Source: Sequoia sempervirens
Taxonomy: Eukaryota > Streptophyta > Pinopsida > Cupressales > Cupressaceae
Reading direction: 5' to 3'
NCBI GenBank assembly: GCA_007258455.2
Contig: VDFB02358134.1
Span: 213,303,314 to 213,367,313, forward strand
DNA length: 64,000 nucleotides
Shown here in pieces: positions 10,814 to 21,932 of this stretch. The position numbers and the translations under genes are program-made. The first letter of the stretch is position 1; every line of letters begins with the position of its first letter. The notes under the pieces were generated by a model. The model saw nothing but the letters and a program-made list of their open reading frames with translations. It did no database searches and was not told the origin of the DNA.

Positions 10814-13600
10814 ATGAATCCTTATCCTCCATCAATAGTGGTCAAGGGAAACCCTAATTACATTGATAGCGATAACAAAAGTCTTGTCGATCAAGAAGAA
10901 TGTGACATAGATCACCTTGACACTATTATTTCTAGTAAGCTTTCTCCACCCACTTTCCAAAATCCAATCACCCCTTTGAGTTATCCCATTATGTCTTCAT
11001 CCTTGCCTAATCATGTTGCTTATGCTACCTTTGACAAGGGATATCCATCATCTACATCATCCTCTTATCCTAGTCTTCCATCACAATACTCCTATCCTAA
11101 TCCCCCGCCACATCCTCCTATCTCAATCCTTCATTCACATATACCCACTACCCTAATCTTCCATACCAATCTGCTCACCCTAATCCTACATTCACATCTT
11201 CCTATCCTAATCCAACATCCACACCAACCTATCCTAATCTAACATTCACACCTTCCTATCCTAATCCAACATCCACACCAACCTATCCTAATCTAACATT
11301 CACACCTTCCTATCCTAATCCAACACCTGAACCAACCTATCTCAATCCACCACCTTAATCTTCCCATCCTAATCCACCATCCCAATATCCTTACTACAAT
11401 CCACCACCCATATCCTCATGTCCTAATTCACCATTCCAATACCCCTATCTTAACCCTTCATCTAATCTTAATCCTCCGTCTATTCCCAGTCTTGCATCCA
11501 ATCCAATTCCCCCATCTAATCCTAATCCACCAATCCATAATCCTCCATCCACTCCTACCATGCCATCTCAGCCTAGAGTATTCAAGTTTCTCACTCTAGA
11601 AGTGCTCCAAGGACTCATGACAAAGGAGACATCTCCCACTCCACACCTTTAAGTTGTGGAATCATGTCATCCCAACCCATCATCCACGGTCATTAGTGAT
11701 GAGACCCTTCTCCACCCAACACCTATCATTGATGATCCCACCCCTAGCACCACTCAAACCATCAAAACCATCACATCCTCTGAAGCCACTGAACCCCCAT
11801 CTCCTACCATCACATCTATTGAATCCATTGAACACCCACCTCATACTCCAAGAGCTATCAAACCCATCGATGACACCCTAATCCAATCCACTTCTTCCAC
11901 TCCTAGTGTCACTAAAATCCATTCCCATAAATGTTTTGAATCTTCCATCCCTCCATCTTCCCTACTTGAAGAGTCCCACCAAGACTCCATTATCATGCCT
12001 CCTGTACATGAGGAGTCATGCCAAGAGCCTAATCCAAAGCATTCCAACATATCCCCCTCTCTAGATCAAGATCCTACCATCCCATCTAGTCCACCTCAAG
12101 ATCACAGTCCCCCATCCATTCCATCCCATGATCCCCTTGTCATTCAAGCTTCCACCGCTCCATCTCCATCTCCATCTCCATCTCCATCTCCATCTCCATC
12201 TCCATCCCCATCTCCATCACATGATCCCACTACCACAAATCCAAATCCTATCATATCCCCTGATCCCTCTCTTGATACCACCCATCCAAATGCTGCTATC
12301 CCATCATCTCCCTCTCATGATCCCCCATCATCGCCTAAAACTGCTATCCCTATACCGCTTGCATATCCCCTTGGTACTCTCACATTCTTCCATGGTGGCC
12401 TCCTTGTAGAAGAAAAACATAGTGTATTTACCACCCATCATCCTCCACCTAATGATGGAATCACATCATGTTTTTAGAATAACACAAATCCTATCATGGA
12501 TCGCATGCTCAAGAAAATGAACTATCAAGGAAAAGGTCTAGGCCTTCATGAGAAAGGTATTTTGGAGCCCATCTGAGTCAAAGAACAAATCTATATGCAA
12601 GGTCTTGGACTTATTTCCCATGGCTCACAATCTAAAGATGTTGGTACAACCTCTAGACGTCCTTAATGAGCCTTTTCCAAAAGATATGTCAACTCTTCCC
12701 ATTGCTCCACCAAACCATATGCTGCCATCCATCCTCCTCTATCGTATCACCTCAAAACAACCGTCCATATTCCTCTTTCATCTGCTCCATCCATTTTGGG
12801 TCCTTACATCCCTCCATCACCATCTCCAATCCTCCATCTACCATGCCCATGTTTCCTCCAGGTCCTACGTCTATTCTGGGACCCTATATCCTAAAATCAC
12901 CTCCTCCATCTTGTCCTATCCATCCTTTAATCCATTCATCACCTATCCATCTCATCCATCATAAACATCCCTCTCACATATCCCATAATCAGGATCAACA
13001 AAGGCACATACCTAAACATCCTCCATCTACACATAATCCCCATACTCCTACCTCCATCACTCCACATCATCCATCTCCTCACACCCATCCCATTGCTACT
13101 AAAATCACTTTGGATGCCAAAGTAAAAATAAATCAATCTAAACATCCGCATGAATATAAAGCTCCCCATGTCCCCTCTAAAAGACATGGTGAAGAGAAGA
13201 ATCTAAATCTAAATCTAAATCAAATCTGTAGGCCACAAAGGCCCACCAAAACAAAGATCAAAACAATGTGGATCCCAAAGAAAAAATATGCAATGCAATC
13301 AAATGAAAAATCTATAAGAACATCCAAAGTTGCTAATCCAAAAGATAGTCATACACCCCTTTCATCTCCTAAGTCTGTTTTGGGTCCTTATGTTCCAAAG
13401 TTCACCACCCCATCTCCTCCATTATCCACACATTCTCCATCCATTAATCCTCTTATCTTTTCACATCCACCACCACATGTGCCAATGTTGGTCCTGAACA
13501 CATATCCCCATCACATATCCACCCCATCATTCCATCCATACCCTTTGTAGCATCCCATTCATTATCCCATGTATCTCCCCTCTCAAATCCCTCTAATTCA
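10814..13600 (+). pseudogene. Pro/Ser/Thr-rich protein with G-patch-like motif (element A copy, broken)
   Basis: Starts MNPYPPSIVVKGNPNYID, nearly the same as the B copy. Open in pieces: 10814-11242, 11656-12477, then another frame to 13550. The N-terminal third is Pro/Ser/Tyr-rich; the middle is Pro/Ser/His-rich with an (SP)n run. About 12490-12580 reads MDRMLKKMNYQGKGLGLHE and KGILEPI, matching the G-patch pattern (Gly-rich, hydrophobic-Gly-Leu-Gly). A TGA follows directly where B has a sense codon. The C-terminal part (13120-13550) has a basic stretch, then KTMWIPKKK and LGPYVPKF. G-patch motifs occur in gag-pro regions of some plant gypsy elements, so a Gag-Pro origin is likely; an RNA-binding role is inference. 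Confidence 0.6.
12155..12225 (+). repeat. (TCTCCA)n hexanucleotide microsatellite
   Basis: About ten near-perfect TCTCCA/CCATCT units, encoding the Ser-Pro run of the Pro-rich frame. The homologous place in B (about 46640-46660) has only two or three units, so the repeat expanded after the copies separated. Confidence 0.9.
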
Positions 13601-13789
13601 TCCTCTTGCATAATCCATTTATCCTAATAAGGTTGTACTAACATCCAACAGTCGCTTCAAACATGGGATCTTAATACCTCCTATGGAACTTGATGCTTGA
13701 GTCCTTCATCCATATCCTTATCACATGTCTTCTAAATCCCCTTATCAACATCCCTACCCTTATCCATTTTCATCCCCTTGCTATCTACA

Positions 13790-13870
13790 AAATCCAAAAA
13801 AAGAAAAAAAAAATCCAAAAAATATCAAAAAAATTAAAAAAATCAAAAAAATAAAAAAAATAAAATAGTA
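13790..13870 (+). repeat. A-rich low-complexity tract
   Basis: About 75 bases of A-runs punctuated by TCC and TC (AAAAAATCAAAAAAATAAAAA). It lies just after the end of the Pro-rich coding region. In B the same position has only a short T-run (45030-45045). Confidence 0.85.
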
Positions 13871-16609
13871 AAGAAATAATTCATCCAATGGTGAAGCAGC
13901 AGGTAAAACCTTGGATAAATGCCATGATGATGAAACGTAGTCGTACATAAAATCCCCATTTGCGCCCGGGAGACTTCGATATGCGTTCCTCCATCCGTAT
14001 GGCTACAGGCCTTCACCCGTCTTCCTGTTATCCATCCTCTTCATACATCCCCCCCATCCCACCTATCTTTTGCATCCTACCATCATATCCCATTTATCTC
14101 CCATCCTTCCATCCTTCTTGTGATCTTGATCAAAATAGGGGCACCTATCTATGCATGCTTTGGACACCTATTGGTATACATTCCCTTCATCCATGCTCTA
14201 TCATTTTCCTTAGCCACCCATCCTATCCTCATCTGGTTATCTCCTTTATCTTCCCATCTACTTGTCTTTTATCCCTCATGCCTCCTCATATATGACATAT
14301 CTAGAGTGGGGGCATCTGCTTCCTTTGTGACATAATCCTTGGAGACATCATCCTATCATAACTTGTCCAACAATACCTATAAAATATATCCTGACATCCT
14401 TCCATCTCTCCATCCTTATCTTCCTATCTATCTATCCTAGCGTCCCTTTCATCTCCCAATCCTTATATTCCTATCCATCTAAAAAATCCCTCCCATCCCC
14501 CATCCCTATATCTCTATCCATTCTTCCATCTTTATCCTCATCCCATCTCATCCCATCTCACAATCTCTTGTCATTGGTACCTAGTTATAGGCCTCCCTCC
14601 ATGCAACCCAATGCCATTAATCTAATCGTCATCCCTCCTACTTCTCTTGCACATCTTTCCAATCCCCTATCACTTTTCCTCACTCATCTATCTATCATAT
14701 CATCCTCCCAAGTAATTTTAATGATTTGGATAACTATCCCATCCTTGAGTTTTATGTGATCATCATCATCCTATCCAATCCAACCAGTCTATCCTATCTC
14801 ATCATATCGGTGTCATACTTTTATCCACTCATCCTATCATCATCCTCCACTTATCCTATCATCTTATCATCCTTTATCCATCGTTTGTCATTGTTCGTTG
14901 GTCAAACTACGTTTTCCCTGCACTTTCACGTAGGCAAGGTCGATCACTTGATCTTCCCCCAGGGCTCCTCTATTGTGTAGCGTCAGTCTTTCTGCTTTGT
15001 CCATCTGCTCCTTTATCATCTATCATCAGTCATTTTGCTCTGTCCATCTGCTCCTCTATCATCTATTGTCTATCGTCTATTGTCTCTCATTGATCTCCAT
15101 TGTCCACTTTGCTCCTTTTGTCCATCCTATCTTTACCATCCATCAAGGTCTCCATCTTGGTCAGTCATCAACCTTTTATTGGACTACAACGGCTCTGTGC
15201 TTTCACGTAGGCAAGGTTAATCTTTGATAGGCCCCCGAGCCCCCTAGGTCTTTAGGGTGTATCATTCTCATATCTTCTCTTCCTTGTGTCATGTCATCAA
15301 CCTATGCCCTTATCTAGCTAGTTCTTCACAAATGAGATCCACTTGTATCATGCGATCCAATAAGTTTTGAATACCCTACGTCATATCGATCTTTTAGTCT
15401 AGTACCCATCATCTGTCTCAACAAGATGCATCCTTCCTAACAGACCTCATCAATACCATCCATCCCTTTTGATGCAATGGCAAAGGACATTTGAACTTGA
15501 TTGTGATATTTTGATACTTTTGGCTTTTGTTTATTATTTAAGCTCCCTATCATCACTTGTCAAGGCCGCCTTGATCCATCATATCATGGTGTGCTTTGAC
15601 TAGTACACATAGGGGCATATCTTGATCTTTTGTTTGTTTGTGTCTTCTTGGTTGTCCCACGTAGTACCCACCAAGATCCTTGTGGTCTTGTGTTACACTG
15701 GGGCATCCTTGTGTGCTTGTGGTTATTCCAATACCTGGCCCAACCAAAGTCATGGCAACTTTGGGGTGTTGGGATAGCCTTCTTGTCCGTTGTGTTTGTT
15801 TCATGCATTAGACACTAATCTGCCTTGGTTCCACATACCCTGGCACTTGGTGTCTTATGCTATAGCAAAAATTAGTGCTCCGAAGATGGAAAATTGTATT
15901 AGGATTGCATTTCATTTCTATCATCTTACATGCATCCCCCATCCTCTCATCTATCAAAATCCCCCCATCCATTCCTCCTTCATCCTCATCACACATCCCA
16001 ATCCAATCCTCCCCCATTCAATTTAGCACAAATCATCTAATCATATCCTTGGTCTTGTTCCCAGTCTTGTTAGAAGCCTTGATCCAATCATCCTCCTCCT
16101 CCTCATCATCATCCAAATGTATTTTTCCATCTCCCTTCAGTGTTGTTTTGGGATGTATCCTTCCCTCATCAATACCACTCATTGGGATGTATCCTTCCCT
16201 ATTCTCATGTTGTTTTGGGATATATCATTCCCTCATTGATAACACTCCATCCATCATCAACCCATTTTCACTTGTAGCTTGACTAGGGCAACACCATCTT
16301 CATCTTTGCATCCATTTGTGCTTCCCAACCTCCTATCGCCCTTTCATCCTTTCATATCCATCCCTTTGCATCCTCTTCCTCATCTCACATTTCATCATCT
16401 CATCCATTTCAAGAGCACATTCGTGTTCTCTTGAACCCGCATTTCCTCTCGCGGGGGAATCCTCAAACCCTACTCTTCATCTTCACCTCCATCATATTTC
16501 TTCCTAGTCATCCGTTTGATGACTGGGACATCCTTCCCAATCTAACCATCTCCTTTTGGGTTCTATATTTTAATATTCTTTGAAATGATGCTACTTCATA
16601 ACACCATCT
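13870..16609 (+). other. C/T-rich 3' untranslated region of element A
   Basis: No credible gene. Words CATCC, TATCC and CTCATC dominate, so several long but meaningless Ser/Pro/Ile frames exist. Blocks that align with B: 13960-14340 (with 44560-44920), 14540-14760 (with two places in B), 15540-15900 (with 41050-41400). The last includes a possible hairpin, AGACACTA at 15810 pairing with TTGGTGTCT at 15847, which is also present in B. Confidence 0.7.
14905..15240 (+). repeat. Twice-repeated CACGTAGGCAAGGT motif
   Basis: CTTTCACGTAGGCAAGGT occurs near 14923 and again near 15198, each preceded by a CTAC...(CTGCRCTTTC) context that can fold on CGTAG, and each followed by a C/G-run (CCCCCAGGGCTCC, CCCCCGAGCCCCCTAGG). 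Element B carries the same pair in reverse at 41710-41750 and 41880-41920. Possible structured RNA or cis signal. Confidence 0.65.
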
Positions 16610-16624
16610 CAAAGAGGGGAAAAA
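16610..16624 (+). other. Polypurine tract of element A
   Basis: AAAGAGGGGAAAAA lies immediately before the TG of the 3' LTR. The 60 bases upstream are almost the same as the sequence next to the B 3' LTR. Confidence 0.88.
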
Positions 16625-17813
16625 TGTAGACATCCAAATTTGGACACTTAATTTATCCAAATTTATCACTTTTCATCTAAACATCCTCTTATCACGTTAA
16701 TTAAGTAATATTTTATTATTATTTAATTAATATCTCTTAGTCTTAAATCCCAAGGTATTTAATTACAATTAAATACCTTCTTCAATCCTCTTTTCATCAA
16801 ATGGATTAAATAAATGTATTACATTTTGTTTAATTCACATATCATTTTAAATCTAATCCAAATCTATCTTCTTTATTAAGGATGTGCACATATAATTGAT
16901 ATTGGATGTGTCGCGTCCTCCACTTGCAGCTTTCTTTCATTAACCCTAATTATATCTCAATTACTGATTAGTCAAACCTAATTAGTACCTTGGTCAACTC
17001 TCCCCATCCCCCAAGAAATTTTTAATTCCTTTTTATTCACCCTAGGCTCCTCTCTTCCCCATGTGAATTTTTAATTCACTTTATTCCTCCTAGAATCCCA
17101 TTTTCCCATGTATCTTCTAGAATCTTTGACTTGTCACATCAAGTCACATGTGACAAATTTCCACCTTTTGGGAACCTTGTCTTATCCACTAGATTCTTCC
17201 AATCATTGTGAATTTAAAATTCACTTTTATTCTCCCAAAGCTTTCCCCTTCCCCATGTGATCATTGAAAGGTCACATCAAAGTACTTGGAAGGTACTTGT
17301 CCTTTCTCCACATCACCTACACATCATCTCACCCTTAGCCATCTCACAATCCACATGTTAAGATGTGAGGGCTTGTGAGTCTTCAACTCACCTTAGCCCT
17401 TCATCTTGGCCTTGTTGGATAAATCCCAACCATTGAATTCTCTAGAGAATTCAAGTTTATCTATAAATACCCCTTCCTCTAAGGCATTTGGGGACTTAGC
17501 CATTTTGAAACTAAATGTTGCCATTTTGTGCATTCATCTAGACATCAATTTCATCCATTTGCATCTACAGTCAAGCATATAGTTAAATCTTGTATCTAGC
17601 CATATCAAGAGCCATCAAGGAGCATACAAATCAAATCAAAATCAAGGGCCAACCAAGGAGTTTCAGCTGAAAAAGGGAGGTATAACCATTTGCAATCATT
17701 TTACACTTTCCTCTTTGCATTTACAAATTTCTTAGGCTAATCTTGAGGTGTTTCTTTATGTTTTTCCATTGCATTTTAGTTACTTAGAATAGGTTAGACA
17801 TTTTGGTATCACA
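16625..17813 (+). repeat. 3' LTR of element A
   Basis: 1189 bp, TGTAGACATCC to GGTATCACA. It differs from the 5' LTR by many substitutions and several indels, including the block at 16740-16830. Carries the 22-bp palindrome (17433-17454) and TATAAATA (17462-17469). Confidence 0.93.
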
Positions 17814-17990
17814 TATTGAATTTTCTAATACCAAGATATCTTTGTCACTAGTAGGAGAGATATTAGGAGAAGAAAAAATGTGATTGTGATGATTTTCCAA
17901 GATTGTATTCTCTTTCACTAGGCTATCCTCACTCATAGGAGGGGTAATGGGAGAGGGATCAATGAAAAACAACAAAAGAGGGGCAATAAA
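17814..17990 (-). pseudogene. Gypsy-like polyprotein remnant, part 2 (element C)
   Basis: Minus-strand frame reading SPITPPMSEDSLVKENTILE then SPTSDKDILVLENS. It resembles the decayed frame at 5010-5150 on the other side of A (IIEHHYN, TSPICDEGILVLQ), so element C contained an imperfect repeat of about 45 residues and A landed between or within the copies. No enzyme motif seen. Confidence 0.45.
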
Positions 17991-20200
17991 GTCATTTTAG
18001 TATGCTTGTAACAATAATGCCTTAAAATACTCAATAATATTTGACAATAGAATATGAACCATGATAACACAAGATTTTTGAATGATATAAAAAATTATCC
18101 TATAAACGTTATTTCAGAATTTCAAATCAAGCATCTGCAAGTAGGAACAAAATGAAATGATAGAGATAAAAATGTGCAAAAGTTGTTTGAGACACCTATA
18201 CAAGGACAAGGTTTCCCAAGGGTGAATGGGTCCTTGTACAAGGTTCTGAAAACATAAAATTTGAAGTTTTATGTTGATTTTTTATGTTTCTTTTTCCAAT
18301 TGCAACTAGGTTAACCAGTGACTGTTTTCCCATTTTTTTCTCAATTTAGGACAAGGTAATGCAAGATGCAAGTGTGAAACAAACGTGATTTTTTTTTGGA
18401 AATTTTGAATGCAAATTTTAGATGTAAAATGTAATATTTTAGTGATTGTAAGATCCCACAATCTGAAAGTGATTATTTGATACAATTTGAAATCAAACAA
18501 TGCAATGTTTTTCAATTTGAGACAATGTGATTCAAATGCACATATGTAACAATAAAGGAAAATTTTGAGTGAAATTTTTCAGATCTAATATGCAATACTT
18601 AACGACTTTGAGGATGTAAAATTTTAAAAATGGGGTTTTGATGCAAATTTGAAACAAAACTATGCATTTTTTCACACTTTTTTTTTACTTAAATGAAAGA
18701 TGCAATCCAAATGCAAGTAACATTTTTAAAATTTTACCCACTTAATGAATAAAAATTAAATATTAAGATGACTCTAATGCAATATTTGATGCAAAATTTA
18801 TGATGCAAAGATGAAACCCTAAATGAGAAATGGAAAGTAATGCAAGGAAAACCCTAGATCTAGGGTTTGAATAACTCCCAATTTCAAAAAATTTATAGTG
18901 CTAACATGTCAGGTTAACCAAAATGAAATATAGAGAAAAGGGATCCTAGGACCTAAATTACAAATAACCTAGGATTCAATGGTGACTTTCTCTAAAGTTT
19001 CACTAGAGATGCAGATCACAAGGTAAAAAGATTAACTTTTAGCCCTAATGGTGAGCCAATCAGACCTGAATCTACATCTAATCGAGGATTAGAATGATTT
19101 GGAAATATTTTATAATTATTAGACTAATGATCTTATATTCCTTAATACATAAAATGCAAGATCCCAAAAACTGACAAAAAAAAATAACAGTTTGCAAGTG
19201 GATCTGGGAAGTGCAGAGGACAACAAACTTGCTCATAAAAATCCATTTTGATGTTCATACAATGAATCATTTTCCCAATGGTGAATAGGTATTTCAAAGG
19301 GGTTCCTAACCAACTTTATGGGTCCTTTGGTGCAAGATTTGAGACTTACGTTTCTACTTGCAAAGTTTCTAGAATGTTGTCAAATAATTATATAACTAGG
19401 TTTTCGTGGCTTGACAAGATGTATGACAACAAATGCAACAATACAAAATTTCTATTCAAGATCTCTTCAATCTTTCTTCAACCTATAACCTAAAAATTCA
19501 AAGGAGAATAAAATGTTGGGGCATTTTAGGGGCTTGCCTCAGTCAAATCTCATGAATAGTGTTTCCACTTTCACTATGGAAATGTCAATGGATAAATGAT
19601 AATGAAAAGGAAGGAATGATGAAATAACAATTTCATCAACTCACCACCCTTCAATAGCTTCCTTGAATGAATGAATACATACATATCACTCCAAGGGAAT
19701 TGGGTCTTAAATGCTTAAATGCTTGAATGCTTTAGAGACCTACAAAAGATGTTAGCCTTCATAAAAAAAATACATGATAACATAAACTCACAAACACTTT
19801 GACATGGTACTCTTGAATTATCTTGACAATAATTCTTGATTATAAGCTCTTATCCAAATTGTGTTCTAGTTTCAAATGATGAAAAGACTAGGTATTTATA
19901 GGAATTTACTTAATTTCCCAAAAATTAGATCCTGATAGCTGACATTTGCTAGTTAAATTTTGAATGTTAAATTTCCTCCAAAATCATATTTAAAAATGGG
20001 TCTTGGCTCATAAAAGGGATCCAATTGATCTTGGACGAATGGGTCCTAGCCTATATTTCTAGGACACATAGTTTTGGGGGCAATGAATAAGTTGTACGTA
20101 TTTTTTCAATACTTGATTCTTATTGAAAAATGGGACAAATGGGCTATAGAATACATAATTTTAGGTATTTATGGGGCCAATTAAACTCAATAATTTAGGG
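17991..20200 (-). repeat. Probable LTR/untranslated DNA of element C
   Basis: AT-rich, no gene. The minus strand has TATAAATA (about 19893-19900). A minus-strand block near 19500-19560 (AAGCCCCTAAAATGCCCCAACA) matches wording near 56285-56330 of element D. An inverted repeat TACAAGGAC...GTCCTTGTA spans about 18197-18242 around GGGTGAATGGGTCC, which resembles the hairpins in D. LTR ends not defined. Confidence 0.4.
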
Positions 20201-20213
20201 GGGGGGAAACATA

Positions 20214-20493
20214 GTGTGGAATTGTAAAGGTATACAATTTCCTACCCTACACACCATCAAGAAGGCTATTGTTGCTAAGGGTTTAGTTAAAATATATAAA
20301 GACAATACTAATAAACCCTCTAATGATAGGTCTCATTTTTGGAACAAGAATAATAATGTCGTCAATGATGGCGTGAATAATACCAAGTATGTTTAGGTGA
20401 CTAATACATCTCAATTCCATTAAAATGCACCTACCGTGACTTAAACCAATACAATATTCATTCCTCAAGGAACACCCCAACCTCCAAATCAAG
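20214..20493 (+). pseudogene. Retrotransposon Gag-like fragment
   Basis: Reads TIKKAIVAKGLVKIYKDN, then SNDRSHFWNKNNNVVNDGV, then a Pro/Gln-rich tail with one stop at 20394. The wording is like the linker of Ty3/gypsy Gag proteins; I cannot name the lineage. It runs straight into the assembly gap, so it may continue unseen. Confidence 0.45.
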
Positions 20494-20593
20494 NNNNNNN
20501 NNNNNNNNNNNNNNNNNNNNNNNNNNNNNNNNNNNNNNNNNNNNNNNNNNNNNNNNNNNNNNNNNNNNNNNNNNNNNNNNNNNNNNNNNNNNN
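20494..20593. other. Assembly gap (100 N)
   Basis: Exactly 100 unknown bases, a conventional placeholder, so the true distance is unknown. Sequence character changes across it. Confidence 0.99.
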
Positions 20594-21850
20594 GGGGGTT
20601 CGATTCGTTTTGGGTTCATTGGTACAACAAAAATGTAAAAACATATAAATATATATGCAGCCTAGAAGCATGCATTAGGATTAGAATATCACATAACATC
20701 ATATAAACAATAAGACTACCATAAACTTGATTTTCATTTAAAATATGCATCATAAATATTCATCGTTGAAACTTGAATTGTGGCAGCTTGATATACAGAG
20801 TCTATTTATGCTAGGGTTCAATTTGTATGATTTTGAAAAAAGAAGCCAACTAAGTAGAGTTATCAGCGCTCTTCATAAATCATAAGAATTTTTTAGTACA
20901 CTAGCCATTTTGATGTCTTCTTGCAGTCTCAAACATTATTTTGTATCATTGTTACATTGGTCTTGAGAGTGGTAGCTTAATATAGCTCCACAATACAAAA
21001 TCTGGTTTACCTGTGCAGTGTAACAATGGCATAGGCAGATTTTTCTTTCAAAGAACCAAAGGGTGAGTGCACAATTGAAGTGTATAAACACATTTTTTTT
21101 TAATATCAAGGATACTTTTTGAAACTTCCATGTATTGCTAATCTAAAAGGAAAATTATTATACATATCCTTTGCTTAATTGAGTTGTTCCAATCAAAGGA
21201 ATAAATATATTGGAATCTTTTTATCAATAATTTCATAGAATACCAATTGAAAATGTGTTTTTTGCTTTTAAATAAAGTTGTTTACCATCAATCAATTAAT
21301 TTATTCAAGACAAACCATGAAGGAAAACAATGATCAATGCTATGGCTAACCAATTAATAAGTATACATGTGAATAAGCCAAGCATGTACATGTGAATAAG
21401 GGAAGTACAAGTAGTCACAAACACATATGCCTTGAAGTATACACACGAATACATGGTATACACAACTTAATAAAAAGTATATGCGTGAATACAAGGTATA
21501 CGCATGAAAACGCGTAAGTCGTAAAGTACATTGGAACACACGTAAGTCACAATGAATACACATACATTGTAAAGTATACACTTGAATACACATAACTCAT
21601 ATCTATTGAACCATGAATTTATAACATGCAAATATGGACACCAACGATAAAAAAATATTTGTATTAACCAATTAGCCATGCATGCATACATCAATATATG
21701 TCGATATAAGTATAAAATATAGGTACAAAATAGAAATACAGGCTTATGAGAATGCCATATAGGCATACAATGTCAAATATATCCAATACAAAATATGTAC
21801 AAAACTGCCATGTAGGCATACAACAAAGGGCTCTGGAATCAAAATTCATT
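20594..21850. repeat. AT-rich DNA with degenerate GTATACAC tandem repeats
   Basis: No gene seen. Between 21358 and 21600 about ten degenerate units of 20-30 bp share AAGTATACAC(A/G)TGAATACA and include ACGCGT-type CpG variants. 21600-21850 repeats GCCATRTAGGCATACAA twice. These give long low-value minus-strand frames that I do not call. Confidence 0.65.
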
Positions 21851-21932
21851 GCTCTCTAGGCTCTCAAAATAAACTCTTTCTCTTTGTTGGTTGATCGAAT
21901 GGCGATAGGTCTGTCACTCATTTCAGCTACAC

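Larger units (their letters stand above)
5182..17813 (+). mobile_element. Element A: 12.6-kb LTR retrotransposon without reverse transcriptase
   Basis: Two direct LTRs (5182-6406 and 16625-17813), each opening TGTAGACATCC and closing GGTATCACA, a PBS four bases inside the 5' LTR and a purine tract touching the 3' LTR. Flanking pentamers GATTG and TATTG agree at four of five positions, consistent with a decayed target duplication. The 10.2-kb interior has GC-rich arrays, a TATA-containing module, a Pro-rich frame with a G-patch-like motif and a long C/T-rich tail. I found no reverse transcriptase, RNase H or integrase motif on either strand, so it is a large non-autonomous element (LARD-like). 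LTR differences include several indels, so it is older than B. Confidence 0.9.
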
